This document shows positions 43,319-50,718 of a stretch of DNA of 64,000 nucleotides, one piece after another; within the stretch, counting starts at the first letter, position 1, and every line of letters begins with the position of its first letter. A model generated the notes under the pieces. That model saw nothing but the letters and a program-made list of their open reading frames with translations. It was not told where the DNA came from and made no database searches. The position numbers and the translations under genes are program-made. The DNA lies in assembly GCA_017411835.1 (NCBI GenBank), contig JAFQPG010000014.1, forward strand, positions 91,417 to 155,416. The letters are read 5' to 3'. The stretch is from Ruminococcus sp. (GTDB lineage: Bacteria; Bacillota; Clostridia; Oscillospirales; Acutalibacteraceae).

Positions 43319-44356
43319 CTATTCTAGAGTTATACGTTCTGTTCCATCATATTCTTCGACCTCGCCGACTATCTGCGCAGACAAGGCGCACAGCTTTAAA
43401 TCAGCAAGCAGTTTTTCGGCATCGTTATTCGAAACGCTTATGAGCAGTCCGCCCGAGGTCTGAGGGTCATATAAAACGTCCTGAATATAAAGCGGGACAT
43501 CGTTTGCGTTTACAAAGCTTTCTGCAAATTTGCGGTTTCTATACATTCCCTCAGGCAATATGCCCATCTTTGCAAACTCAAAGGCTTCTTCGATTACATC
43601 TATTTCCTTAGTAAAAAACCTAATTTGAGTATTTGAGCCCTGTGCCATTTCAAGACTATGGCCTAAAAGCGAAAAACCGGTTACGTCGGTGCACGCGTGA
43701 ACATCGTATTTTATCATACAATCGCGTGCAGACTTATTTAAAAAAGTCATTGCTTCAACCGCTTTATCGATACTTTCTTTTGATGCAAGCTCTGCTTTTT
43801 GCGCGGTGGTGATGATGCCGATGCCGAGTGGCTTTGTATAAATCAGCTTATCGCCTTCTTTTGCACCACTGTTTGTATAAAATTTATCGGGATGTGCAAA
43901 ACCTGTTACGCACAAGCCGTACTTTGGCTCGTCATCGTAAATGCTGTGACCGCCGGCGATTACTGCACCCGCTTCATAAACTTTGTCGTAACCGCCTTTT
44001 AAAATTTGGTGCACATCAAAGTTGCTCATAGATTTTGGAACGCACATAATATTTAATGCGGTTTTAGGTTCTGCCCCCATAGCGTAAATGTCAGAAAGCG
44101 CGTTTGCGGCTGCTATCTGACCGAAAACATACGGGTCGTCTGCAATCGGCGGAAAAAAATCCACCGTCTGCACGATGCACAAATCATCGCTCACTTTATA
44201 CACGCAGGCATCGTCGCTTTTATCAAAGCCGACAAGCAGGTTACTATCATAATTTACTTTTAAATCAGAAAGAAGATTAGAAAGCACGCCAGCGCCGACT
44301 TTTGCGCCACAGCCGGAGCATTTTGAAAGTTTTGTAAGTTTTATATTATCTGACAC
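43319..44356 (-). CDS. selD: Selenide, water dikinase (selenophosphate synthase)
   Basis: 345 residues from a GTG start. SelD makes selenophosphate from selenide and ATP. The N-terminus MSDNIKLTKLSKCSGCGAK matches the Escherichia coli start; the Cys of SGCGAK is the catalytic Cys (no Sec codon here) and the next Lys is the ATP-reactive one. Later motifs DACVYKV, QTVDFFPPI and GGHSIYD are present. An in-frame GTG 3 codons earlier overlaps the yqeB stop; the second GTG has AAAGGTGA at proper spacing. selA, selB and selC are not in the window, so here it seems placed for the molybdenum hydroxylases. Confidence 0.95.
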   Translation of the reverse strand: MSDNIKLTKLSKCSGCGAKVGAGVLSNLLSDLKVNYDSNLLVGFDKSDDACVYKVSDDLCIVQTVDFFPPIADDPYVFGQIAAANALSDIYAMGAEPKTALNIMCVPKSMSNFDVHQILKGGYDKVYEAGAVIAGGHSIYDDEPKYGLCVTGFAHPDKFYTNSGAKEGDKLIYTKPLGIGIITTAQKAELASKESIDKAVEAMTFLNKSARDCMIKYDVHACTDVTGFSLLGHSLEMAQGSNTQIRFFTKEIDVIEEAFEFAKMGILPEGMYRNRKFAESFVNANDVPLYIQDVLYDPQTSGGLLISVSNNDAEKLLADLKLCALSAQIVGEVEEYDGTERITLE

Positions 44357-44361
44357 AAAAG

Positions 44362-45150
44362 TCACCTTTCTTTATATAAATTAAGACAGGCTTCAAGCAC
44401 TCCCCCGCCAACTGACAACGCTTTGTCGGAAATGGTGTAGCAATGCTCAACTATACCTCGAGGGTCGATGTCGCCCGATTTCATATTAGGCGTAACCAAG
44501 GTGCCTTTCGGTAAAATACCACGCAAAACGCCCGACACATTACACACGACAGGGGTGCTGTCGACACACGCGACGACCTCGCCTTTTTCGACCATATCGC
44601 CGATATTATAAATCGGGTTAAACACGCCGTACTCGGGAGAACGGATAATTCGTTCATTTGTATAGCCGTCGATGTTTCCCGGCACACCTGTGTTTTCAAT
44701 CGCTGAGCCCTCATAGTACACCCTGCCTAAGGTATGTCCGCGCATAGTTTCGACAACTGCGTGACAGTCAACCTTAGCAGTAAAACCCGGACCGATACCG
44801 ATTACGACCGATGCGTCGTTTATTTCAGTGCCTAAATTTTTCTTTGCTAAAATTGCATCAATCACAAAGTCGGGTTTGAGCTCTTTTATACATTGTGCTT
44901 TTTCGTCGACAATGACTGCGATATTACCTTCGTTTACGATTTCTAATGCGTGTTCTGCATCGCTTGCTAAAACCGCTTTAACGTCTTCAACGAGCGCTTC
45001 TTTATCATATACAGCATTAGAAAAGCACACCGTACGCCTTATTGCGGTCGGTGCACTTATCTCGGTCATGACCACCGAGATTTTCGCTTTAAAAAGGCGA
45101 TAAGCAATACCGGACGCGATATCGCCTGCACCTTTAATTACTGCTAACAT
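44362..45150 (-). CDS. yqeB: Selenium-dependent molybdenum hydroxylase accessory protein YqeB
   Basis: 262 residues. VIKGAGDIASGIAYRLFKA is the Rossmann-like start of the YqeB family; VIGIGPGFTAKVDCHAVVETMRGH and ILPKGTLVTPNMKSGDIDPRG are further family stretches. YqeB occurs next to SDMH enzymes and is thought to help mature the selenium-containing molybdenum centre; it resembles XdhC-type chaperones only distantly. AAGGAGAATGGT precedes the ATG, which overlaps the end of yqeC by 17 bases; its own stop meets selD. Activity is inferred from family and context. Confidence 0.92.
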   Translation of the reverse strand: MLAVIKGAGDIASGIAYRLFKAKISVVMTEISAPTAIRRTVCFSNAVYDKEALVEDVKAVLASDAEHALEIVNEGNIAVIVDEKAQCIKELKPDFVIDAILAKKNLGTEINDASVVIGIGPGFTAKVDCHAVVETMRGHTLGRVYYEGSAIENTGVPGNIDGYTNERIIRSPEYGVFNPIYNIGDMVEKGEVVACVDSTPVVCNVSGVLRGILPKGTLVTPNMKSGDIDPRGIVEHCYTISDKALSVGGGVLEACLNLYKER

Positions 45151-45817
45151 ACCATTCTCCTTTTATAAGTGATGCAATAATGCATTTGCTATTTATTTTT
45201 TTAGCAATCTCAAATGCTTTGCTTTGCAATTTCATATCATCGCATTTATTGATAACGACTACATCGTGCAGATTTTCTATATTTATCAGATTTGCTACTG
45301 TATCAAAAGTAATAACGTCCCCTTTTTTGCACGATAAAAGTGAGCACGCTTTTTCATACCTGTGCACAGCATCTTTTACCTTTTGACCAAGTGCATCAAC
45401 AGAGCAGACTAAAATCGTCTGGGTTGAATTTTTATCGATAACAGGCTCGTGCTCAAGATGCGCTTTTAAAGGCAAGTGCTTTGAGCCGTCCGCTTCGACA
45501 AGTACATAGTCGCAAATTTCAGACAGCTTTTCTAAGCTAACTGTCGGCGCACTCAGCTTTTCTTTTTCAAAAGCAGTACCGACACAAATACATCCGTATT
45601 TATCAAGGGCAGTTTTAATAAGTGCTGTATTATCCTGATTTTCATCAGTCAACACATTGTAAAAAACATCGCTTTTAAAAATATGGGTTGTGGTGGTGAT
45701 GATTACTTTTCCTTTGCTTTTAAGTTCAAATGCAAGCAGATGCAAAAGAGTGGTCTTTCCGCCACCGCCGATTATCGAGGTTATTCCTTTTTTAATGTTT
45801 AACTCTTTACTTATCAT
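45134..45817 (-). CDS. yqeC: SDMH accessory protein YqeC
   Basis: 227 residues. A P-loop SIIGGGGKTTLLHLLA (about 14-29) and VIITTTTHIF, then VLVEADGSKHLPLKAHLEHEPV match the YqeC family, putative nucleotide-binding proteins found with selenium-dependent hydroxylases. It probably acts in the maturation of the molybdenum-selenium centre with YqeB. It overlaps yqeB by 17 bases, and lies 74 bases after the ModE-like gene. The ribosome site (AAAGATAATCGAA) is weak. Confidence 0.9.
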   Translation of the reverse strand: MISKELNIKKGITSIIGGGGKTTLLHLLAFELKSKGKVIITTTTHIFKSDVFYNVLTDENQDNTALIKTALDKYGCICVGTAFEKEKLSAPTVSLEKLSEICDYVLVEADGSKHLPLKAHLEHEPVIDKNSTQTILVCSVDALGQKVKDAVHRYEKACSLLSCKKGDVITFDTVANLINIENLHDVVVINKCDDMKLQSKAFEIAKKINSKCIIASLIKGEWYVSSN

Positions 45818-45891
45818 TTCGATTATCTTTAAAAAACATAACGGTGTTTAAACAATATGCCAATGCAAAAAGCACTGACATATTGAAATTA

Positions 45892-46269
45892 TTATTCTAA
45901 TTTAGAAATATCTTTAATAAACGAAAAATGCTCCTCGTACTTTAAAGCGCAAATTTCATTAAGCTCTTTTTCGCATTGACGAAACTCAGAAAGCAAACGT
46001 TCACCCTCTTTAGTAAGCGTTGCACCGCCACCGTCAGCACCGCCAGTTTTAGACACCAACAAATCAAAGCCCAAGTGCTTTTGCGCACGCTTTACTATAG
46101 TCCACGCTTTTGAATACGACATATTAATCTCGCTTGCGGCACTACGCAAAGAGCTGTGCTCTTTTACTTTTTCTAAAATAAGAGCTACTCCCGGACCAAA
46201 GCATTTTTCGCTAGTAAAAAGCTGTAAGGTCAGTTTCGGGTGAAGTTTAACGTCGTTTTTATTCTGCAT
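45892..46269 (-). CDS. ModE-like winged-helix regulator (DNA-binding domain only)
   Basis: 125 residues from the chosen ATG. The stretch GPGVALILEKVKEHSSLRSAASEINMSYSKAWTIVKRAQKHLGFDLLVSKTGGADGG is the ModE/LysR-type winged helix, with the wing GGGATLTKEGERLL. The protein ends about 40 residues later with no TOBE/Mop molybdate-binding domain. Its start overlaps the xdhC end by 11 bases, so it is coupled to the hydroxylase genes and may autoregulate them. An in-frame ATG 19 codons earlier has no better ribosome site. Confidence 0.85.
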   Translation of the reverse strand: MQNKNDVKLHPKLTLQLFTSEKCFGPGVALILEKVKEHSSLRSAASEINMSYSKAWTIVKRAQKHLGFDLLVSKTGGADGGGATLTKEGERLLSEFRQCEKELNEICALKYEEHFSFIKDISKLE

Positions 46270-46753
46270 TTTCTTTACCAAGTCTTTTATCAAGAGTTTT
46301 TCTGACTGCACGCAGGATATTTTCATAGCCTGTGCAACGGCACAGATGTCCTGACAAAAGCTTTCTCAATTCGTCGTCTGTGTAGTCTTTTCCGCTTTCT
46401 AAAATCTCAACGGCAGACATAATAACACCAGGGGTGCAAAAACCACACTGAACGGCAGTTTCGTCGATAAACGCCTGCTGAATATCAGACAGCTCGCCGT
46501 TTTCTTTAAGCAATCCCTCTAAGGTGCGGATATGTTTACCCTCTGCCCATACAGCAAGGTAGATACACGAGTTAAAGCACTCGCCATCAATAAGCACGTT
46601 GCACGCGCCGCACTCGCCTACCTCACAGCCTTTTTTGACTGATGTCATACGGTAGTCGTTTCTAAGCATATCGGTGAGCGATGCTCTGACATCGACCATC
46701 TGCTCAACCGCTTTGCCGTTAATCGTACATTTCACAAGCTTATACTGTGCCAT
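46259..46753 (-). CDS. xdhC: Xanthine dehydrogenase-type 2Fe-2S subunit
   Basis: 164 residues, usual size. The plant-ferredoxin-like cluster is bound by GCEVGECGACNVLIDGECFNSC (about 43-64), the second cluster by QCGFCTPG and LCRCTGY (about 103-142). It passes electrons from the molybdenum centre to the FAD subunit. Its start overlaps the xdhB stop (TAATG). Order Mo-FAD-FeS is that of Escherichia coli xdhABC. Confidence 0.95.
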   Translation of the reverse strand: MAQYKLVKCTINGKAVEQMVDVRASLTDMLRNDYRMTSVKKGCEVGECGACNVLIDGECFNSCIYLAVWAEGKHIRTLEGLLKENGELSDIQQAFIDETAVQCGFCTPGVIMSAVEILESGKDYTDDELRKLLSGHLCRCTGYENILRAVRKTLDKRLGKENAE

Positions 46754-47634
46754 TACATCTCACCTCCTGCAAGCTCTACGCATTTTGAAAGTGCTCTGTA
46801 AGCAAGCTCAGAGCAAAGATGCAGTCTTAACGCCTTTGATGCACGCCAGCTATCACGAGGGTTAACATCGTCAAGCACCATTTTAGAAAACTCTTTGATA
46901 TTTTGCTCATTTACCGCTTTGCCTTTTATAAACTCTTCTGCTGATTTTGCACGCATAGGCACAGGGCCCGCAACGCCGTAAGCGATTCGAACATCTTCAA
47001 ATGTCTTTTTGTCGTAGCTTAACTTAACATTTACTGAACAGCCTGTTGTCGTGATATCAAGAGCGTTACGCATAGCGTACTTGATATAGTGACCAAAGTA
47101 GTTTTCGTAGCTCTCTTTTTTGATAATGATAGCGGTCTGGATTTCGTCAGGCTTGATGTCTACAACGCCTGCTTTGATATAAAAATCAGAAATCGGGATA
47201 ACTCGTACCGAGTTACTGCCTGTAAGCTCAATCAGAGCATCTAGCGCAAAAAGTGTTGACGCAGAGTCTGCAGACGTAACACCGTTACAGGTATTGCCAC
47301 CGATTGTACCGATATTTCTAATCTGTGGTGAGCCGACCATATCAACGGCTTCACCGAGTACGTTGATATATTTTTTTACAATTTCATTTTTAGTGATGTG
47401 AGAAAAGCTGGTTAAAGAGCCGATGCGGATATCACCGTTATCGCACATAGAAACCCCGCGTATTTCATCGAGCATATAGATGCTTATGAGCTCTTTTCCT
47501 GCGCGTTTGCCTTCTCGTATCTGCACAAGCACGTCGCTACCACCGGCGAGAATCTGAGCATCGGGATGCTCTAGTCGCAGTTTCACGGCGTCTTGCACGC
47601 TAGTTGCTTCGTACAAAGCTTTGATGTCATACAT
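46753..47634 (-). CDS. xdhB: Xanthine dehydrogenase-type FAD-binding subunit
   Basis: 293 residues. FAD-binding (PCMH-like) motifs: ILAGGSDVLVQIREGKR (about 30-46), RIGSLTSFSHI and GSPQIRNIGTIGGNTCNG (about 105-122), then a CO-dehydrogenase flavoprotein C-terminal domain. It hands electrons to NAD or a ferredoxin-like acceptor. AAGGAGGCGAG precedes the ATG, 12 bases after the xdhA stop. Confidence 0.94.
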   Translation of the reverse strand: MYDIKALYEATSVQDAVKLRLEHPDAQILAGGSDVLVQIREGKRAGKELISIYMLDEIRGVSMCDNGDIRIGSLTSFSHITKNEIVKKYINVLGEAVDMVGSPQIRNIGTIGGNTCNGVTSADSASTLFALDALIELTGSNSVRVIPISDFYIKAGVVDIKPDEIQTAIIIKKESYENYFGHYIKYAMRNALDITTTGCSVNVKLSYDKKTFEDVRIAYGVAGPVPMRAKSAEEFIKGKAVNEQNIKEFSKMVLDDVNPRDSWRASKALRLHLCSELAYRALSKCVELAGGEM

Positions 47635-47646
47635 AATCTCGCCTCC

Positions 47647-49929
47647 TTAAATCAGTCCTGCTTTTGAAAATTCTTCAAACAGCACGTGTGGTGTAAGCGG
47701 AATTTTGTTTATAGCAACGCCTGTTGCATTTAATACCGCATTACGTATTGCAGGAGCAACCGGACAAGCAGGTGGCTCGCCGAGTGCTTTTGTACCATAA
47801 GCGCTTGTAGGCTCAGGATTTTCAACAAACTGCGCTTCTAAATGTGGATGGTCCATAAAGGTAGAAAGCTTATAGTCAAGCAGATTGTTATTTAAAGTGC
47901 GACCGGTACTCTCGTCAAAAATCTCCTGTTCGGAAAGCGCGTATCCGATACCCATCGACATACCGCCGTGCACCTGTGCGGTAGCAAGGGCCGGATTAAT
48001 CAAAGTTCCGCAGTCGTGAACGTTGATGATATCGTTAATTTTTACTTTGCAAGCACGAATATCGACCTGCACATCTGCAAAGCAACAGCCAAATGAATAC
48101 GCGTTTGATTTAATCTGATATGTGCTTTCTGCGGTGATGTGCTCGCTGTCTGTCATACTGTAAAGCGCAGTAGTTGCAAGGGTTGCGACATCAAGCAAGG
48201 TTTCACCGGTTGCAATATTTATGATGTTGTTATCAACGATATCAAGATTATTTTCAGGGACTTTAGTCAGCTTTTGCGCGTAGTTTAAAATACGGTCTTT
48301 TAAAAGCTTGCCTGTCTGCGCGATTGAAAGTCCTCCGACGTAGGTCTGGCGTGATGCGTAAGCACCCGTGCCAAACGGGGTGATGTCGGTATCCTGATTT
48401 GATACGACATTGATTTTATCAATAGTTAAGCCGATAGCATCAGCCGCCATCTGCGCAAAGGCGGTATCAGCACCCTGACCGATTTCGGTTTCGCCAAGCT
48501 GGAGCGATATAGAGCCGTCCTGATTAAGCACCATACGGCTTGAGCTTGACTCAAGGCTTATAGGCCATACACCGGTGTTATACCAAAAGACTGCCATGCC
48601 AACACCACGACGGACATCGCCCGTATCGTTTTTGTATTCTTCAAGTTTTCTGTCGTAGTCGATATACGCTTTGCCTTTTTCGATACACTGATTAAAGGTA
48701 TCGTAGTAATTGACATTTTTAGAAAAATCGTCTTTATAACCTACAGGCATAAGGTTTTTCTTTCTGATTTCAAGCGGTGAAATACCCAAGCCTTTTGCGA
48801 TATCGTCAATCTGACTTTCCACCGCAAACATAGCCTGCGGAATACCGTAGCCACGCATCGCGCCCGCAACAGGACGGTTAGTAAAAACGGTGTAGCAAGT
48901 AGCCTCTACGTTAGGGCAAGGATAAAGCTGTTTAAAACAACCCATACCCTTTGCGGCAATCGAGTGGCCGTGGGAAGCATAAGCACCTTGGTTTGAGAAA
49001 AGCTCGAGCTTTCGTGCAACAAAGGTACCGTCAGGTCTTGCGTATGTAATGATGTGTGACCTTACGGCGTGACGCACGCGATTTGATACAAAGGTTTCTT
49101 CGCGTGATACATCAAGCTTTACAAGTCGACCGCCAACAACGGTAGAAAGATAGGCACAAAGAGGCTCGTAAAGTACGTCCTGCTTGTTGCCAAAGCCACC
49201 GCCGATATACGGCTTTATCACTCTGATTTTACCCCAGTCGCAACCGAGTGCCTGACCGACAACACGACGGACAATATGCGGAATCTGGGTTGAAGAAACA
49301 ACGGTGATTCTGCCGTTTTCAGCACTTGCATAACAGATAAAGTTTTCGATATGGCAATGCTGAACTGTCGGTGTATCATACCAGTTGTCAAATTTAATAA
49401 GGCCTTCTTCTTTTATGGCTTCTTCAAAATTGCCGACGCTCTGCGACGAATGACCTAAAATATTATCAGGAAAACGCTCGTGTAAAAGCGGTGCACCTTT
49501 TTCCATCGCTTTTTGCACATCGAGTACTACAGGATATTCTTCGTACTCGACTTTAATCGCTTTTAACGCCCTAGCGGCGGCAACCTCATTTTCAGCAACA
49601 ACTGCGGCAACATCGTCTCCGTAAAAGCGCACGTGGTCAGTAAGTAGCAGTCTATCTGCAACGTCCTGATGCGATTTGTCAGTAGACCAAGGGTGACCTG
49701 CTGTCGGGAAGTAGTTTTTAGGCACGTCAAAGCAGGTGACAATTTTTACCACACCATCAATTTTTTCAGCCTCGCTGACATCAACAGACAGCACCTTGCC
49801 GTGTGCGATAGTGGAATGTAAAATTTTTGCAACATAAGCGCTTTTATCGCATAAATCATCGGTGTATTTTGTTCGTCCGGTGACTTTATCGTAAGCGTCA
49901 AGTCGCGGGATACTTTTGCCAACAACCAT
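47647..49929 (-). CDS. xdhA: Xanthine dehydrogenase-type molybdenum-binding subunit
   Basis: 760 residues. The small a/b hammerhead domain comes first (about 5-120), then the molybdopterin cytosine dinucleotide-binding parts: IGGGFGNKQDVL, AMRGYGIPQAMFA and the C-terminal TKALGEPPACP, where the Glu of GEP is the catalytic base. This subunit hydroxylates a purine or similar N-heterocycle. AGGAGGCGAAAACT precedes the ATG. It is the first gene of the long leftward operon, with accessory selenium genes further down; substrate is inferred and could be another purine. Confidence 0.93.
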   Translation of the reverse strand: MVVGKSIPRLDAYDKVTGRTKYTDDLCDKSAYVAKILHSTIAHGKVLSVDVSEAEKIDGVVKIVTCFDVPKNYFPTAGHPWSTDKSHQDVADRLLLTDHVRFYGDDVAAVVAENEVAAARALKAIKVEYEEYPVVLDVQKAMEKGAPLLHERFPDNILGHSSQSVGNFEEAIKEEGLIKFDNWYDTPTVQHCHIENFICYASAENGRITVVSSTQIPHIVRRVVGQALGCDWGKIRVIKPYIGGGFGNKQDVLYEPLCAYLSTVVGGRLVKLDVSREETFVSNRVRHAVRSHIITYARPDGTFVARKLELFSNQGAYASHGHSIAAKGMGCFKQLYPCPNVEATCYTVFTNRPVAGAMRGYGIPQAMFAVESQIDDIAKGLGISPLEIRKKNLMPVGYKDDFSKNVNYYDTFNQCIEKGKAYIDYDRKLEEYKNDTGDVRRGVGMAVFWYNTGVWPISLESSSSRMVLNQDGSISLQLGETEIGQGADTAFAQMAADAIGLTIDKINVVSNQDTDITPFGTGAYASRQTYVGGLSIAQTGKLLKDRILNYAQKLTKVPENNLDIVDNNIINIATGETLLDVATLATTALYSMTDSEHITAESTYQIKSNAYSFGCCFADVQVDIRACKVKINDIINVHDCGTLINPALATAQVHGGMSMGIGYALSEQEIFDESTGRTLNNNLLDYKLSTFMDHPHLEAQFVENPEPTSAYGTKALGEPPACPVAPAIRNAVLNATGVAINKIPLTPHVLFEEFSKAGLI

Positions 49930-49982
49930 AGTTTTCGCCTCCTATATATGAAAAAATGTAAAATTCTCCTTATACTTTAGTA

Positions 49983-49991
49983 ATTATAACA
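49983..49991 (-). promoter_or_regulatory. Possible extended -10 of the xdhA operon
   Basis: TGTTATAAT on the minus strand (49983-49991), 50 bases before xdhA; no good -35 is seen. Confidence 0.45.
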
Positions 49992-50075
49992 TAATATGTC
50001 TGCATTTTAAAGTGGTTTTTTATATATTTTTTTGAAATTTTTGTTAATAAGAACGGTGTTTTCATAGCCCTTTTA

Positions 50076-50105
50076 TTGACAACGCATAATAAGTTTTGAT
50101 AAAAT
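50076..50105 (+). promoter_or_regulatory. Promoter of the mocA-xdh operon
   Basis: TTGACA (50076-50081), an 18-base spacer and TAAAAT (50100-50105). Confidence 0.72.
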
Positions 50106-50128
50106 ATTTTTAGTTTGGAAGTGTTTTT

Positions 50129-50716
50129 ATGAAACAAAAAATCGGATGTGTAGTGCTTGCTTCGGGAGATGCCAAACGCTTTGGCGAAAACAAGCTAAAC
50201 AGAAAGCTTTTTGGCAAATCGCTGATTGACCACGCGCTACAATGTATCCCAAAAGAAAAGTTTTCTTGCGTGTGCGTTGTTACGCAGTATGACGAGATAC
50301 TTAAAAAAGCAAACGACTGCGGTTTTACAGGCGTTAAAAACAAACACCCTGACTACGGCATCAGCCATTCAATAGAGCTTGGACTAAAGGAAACCGACTT
50401 TTGCGATGGTGTTATGTTTATGGTGTCTGACCAGCCGCTACTTAAAAAGCAAAGTGTAGAGGGCTTAGTCGATTGTTTTTTAGAAAACGAGGATTTCATC
50501 GTTTCGTTAAGCTATGATGGCGTGCGAGGGAACCCATGCATTTTTCCATCCAGTTTTTATCAAATGCTTTATGCACTTTCTGAAGATAACGGTGGAAGCA
50601 CGATAATAAGAAATCACGAAGACAAAGTAAAATTTTTCGAAGCCTGTCAAAGCGACGAGCTGTCGGATATAGATACAAAAAACGATTTACAAAGGCTTGA
50701 AAAAACAGAGGTTTGA
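50129..50716 (+). CDS. mocA: MocA-like molybdenum cofactor cytidylyltransferase
   Basis: 195 residues. The nucleotide-binding N-terminus VVLASGDAKRFGENKL and the second motif MVSDQPLLKKQSVEGLV match the NTP-transferase-3/MocA family, which joins CTP to Mo-molybdopterin to make the cytosine dinucleotide cofactor needed by xanthine-dehydrogenase-type enzymes. It is just upstream of the selenium-dependent dehydrogenase gene (2-base gap) and divergent from xdhABC. A GGAAG site precedes the ATG. Confidence 0.88.
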   Translation: MKQKIGCVVLASGDAKRFGENKLNRKLFGKSLIDHALQCIPKEKFSCVCVVTQYDEILKKANDCGFTGVKNKHPDYGISHSIELGLKETDFCDGVMFMVSDQPLLKKQSVEGLVDCFLENEDFIVSLSYDGVRGNPCIFPSSFYQMLYALSEDNGGSTIIRNHEDKVKFFEACQSDELSDIDTKNDLQRLEKTEV

Positions 50717-50718
50717 CT

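Noticed and set aside
43319-44356. SelD as a selenocysteine-containing enzyme
   Set aside because: The catalytic position is a Cys codon (SGCGAK); no in-frame TGA is present.
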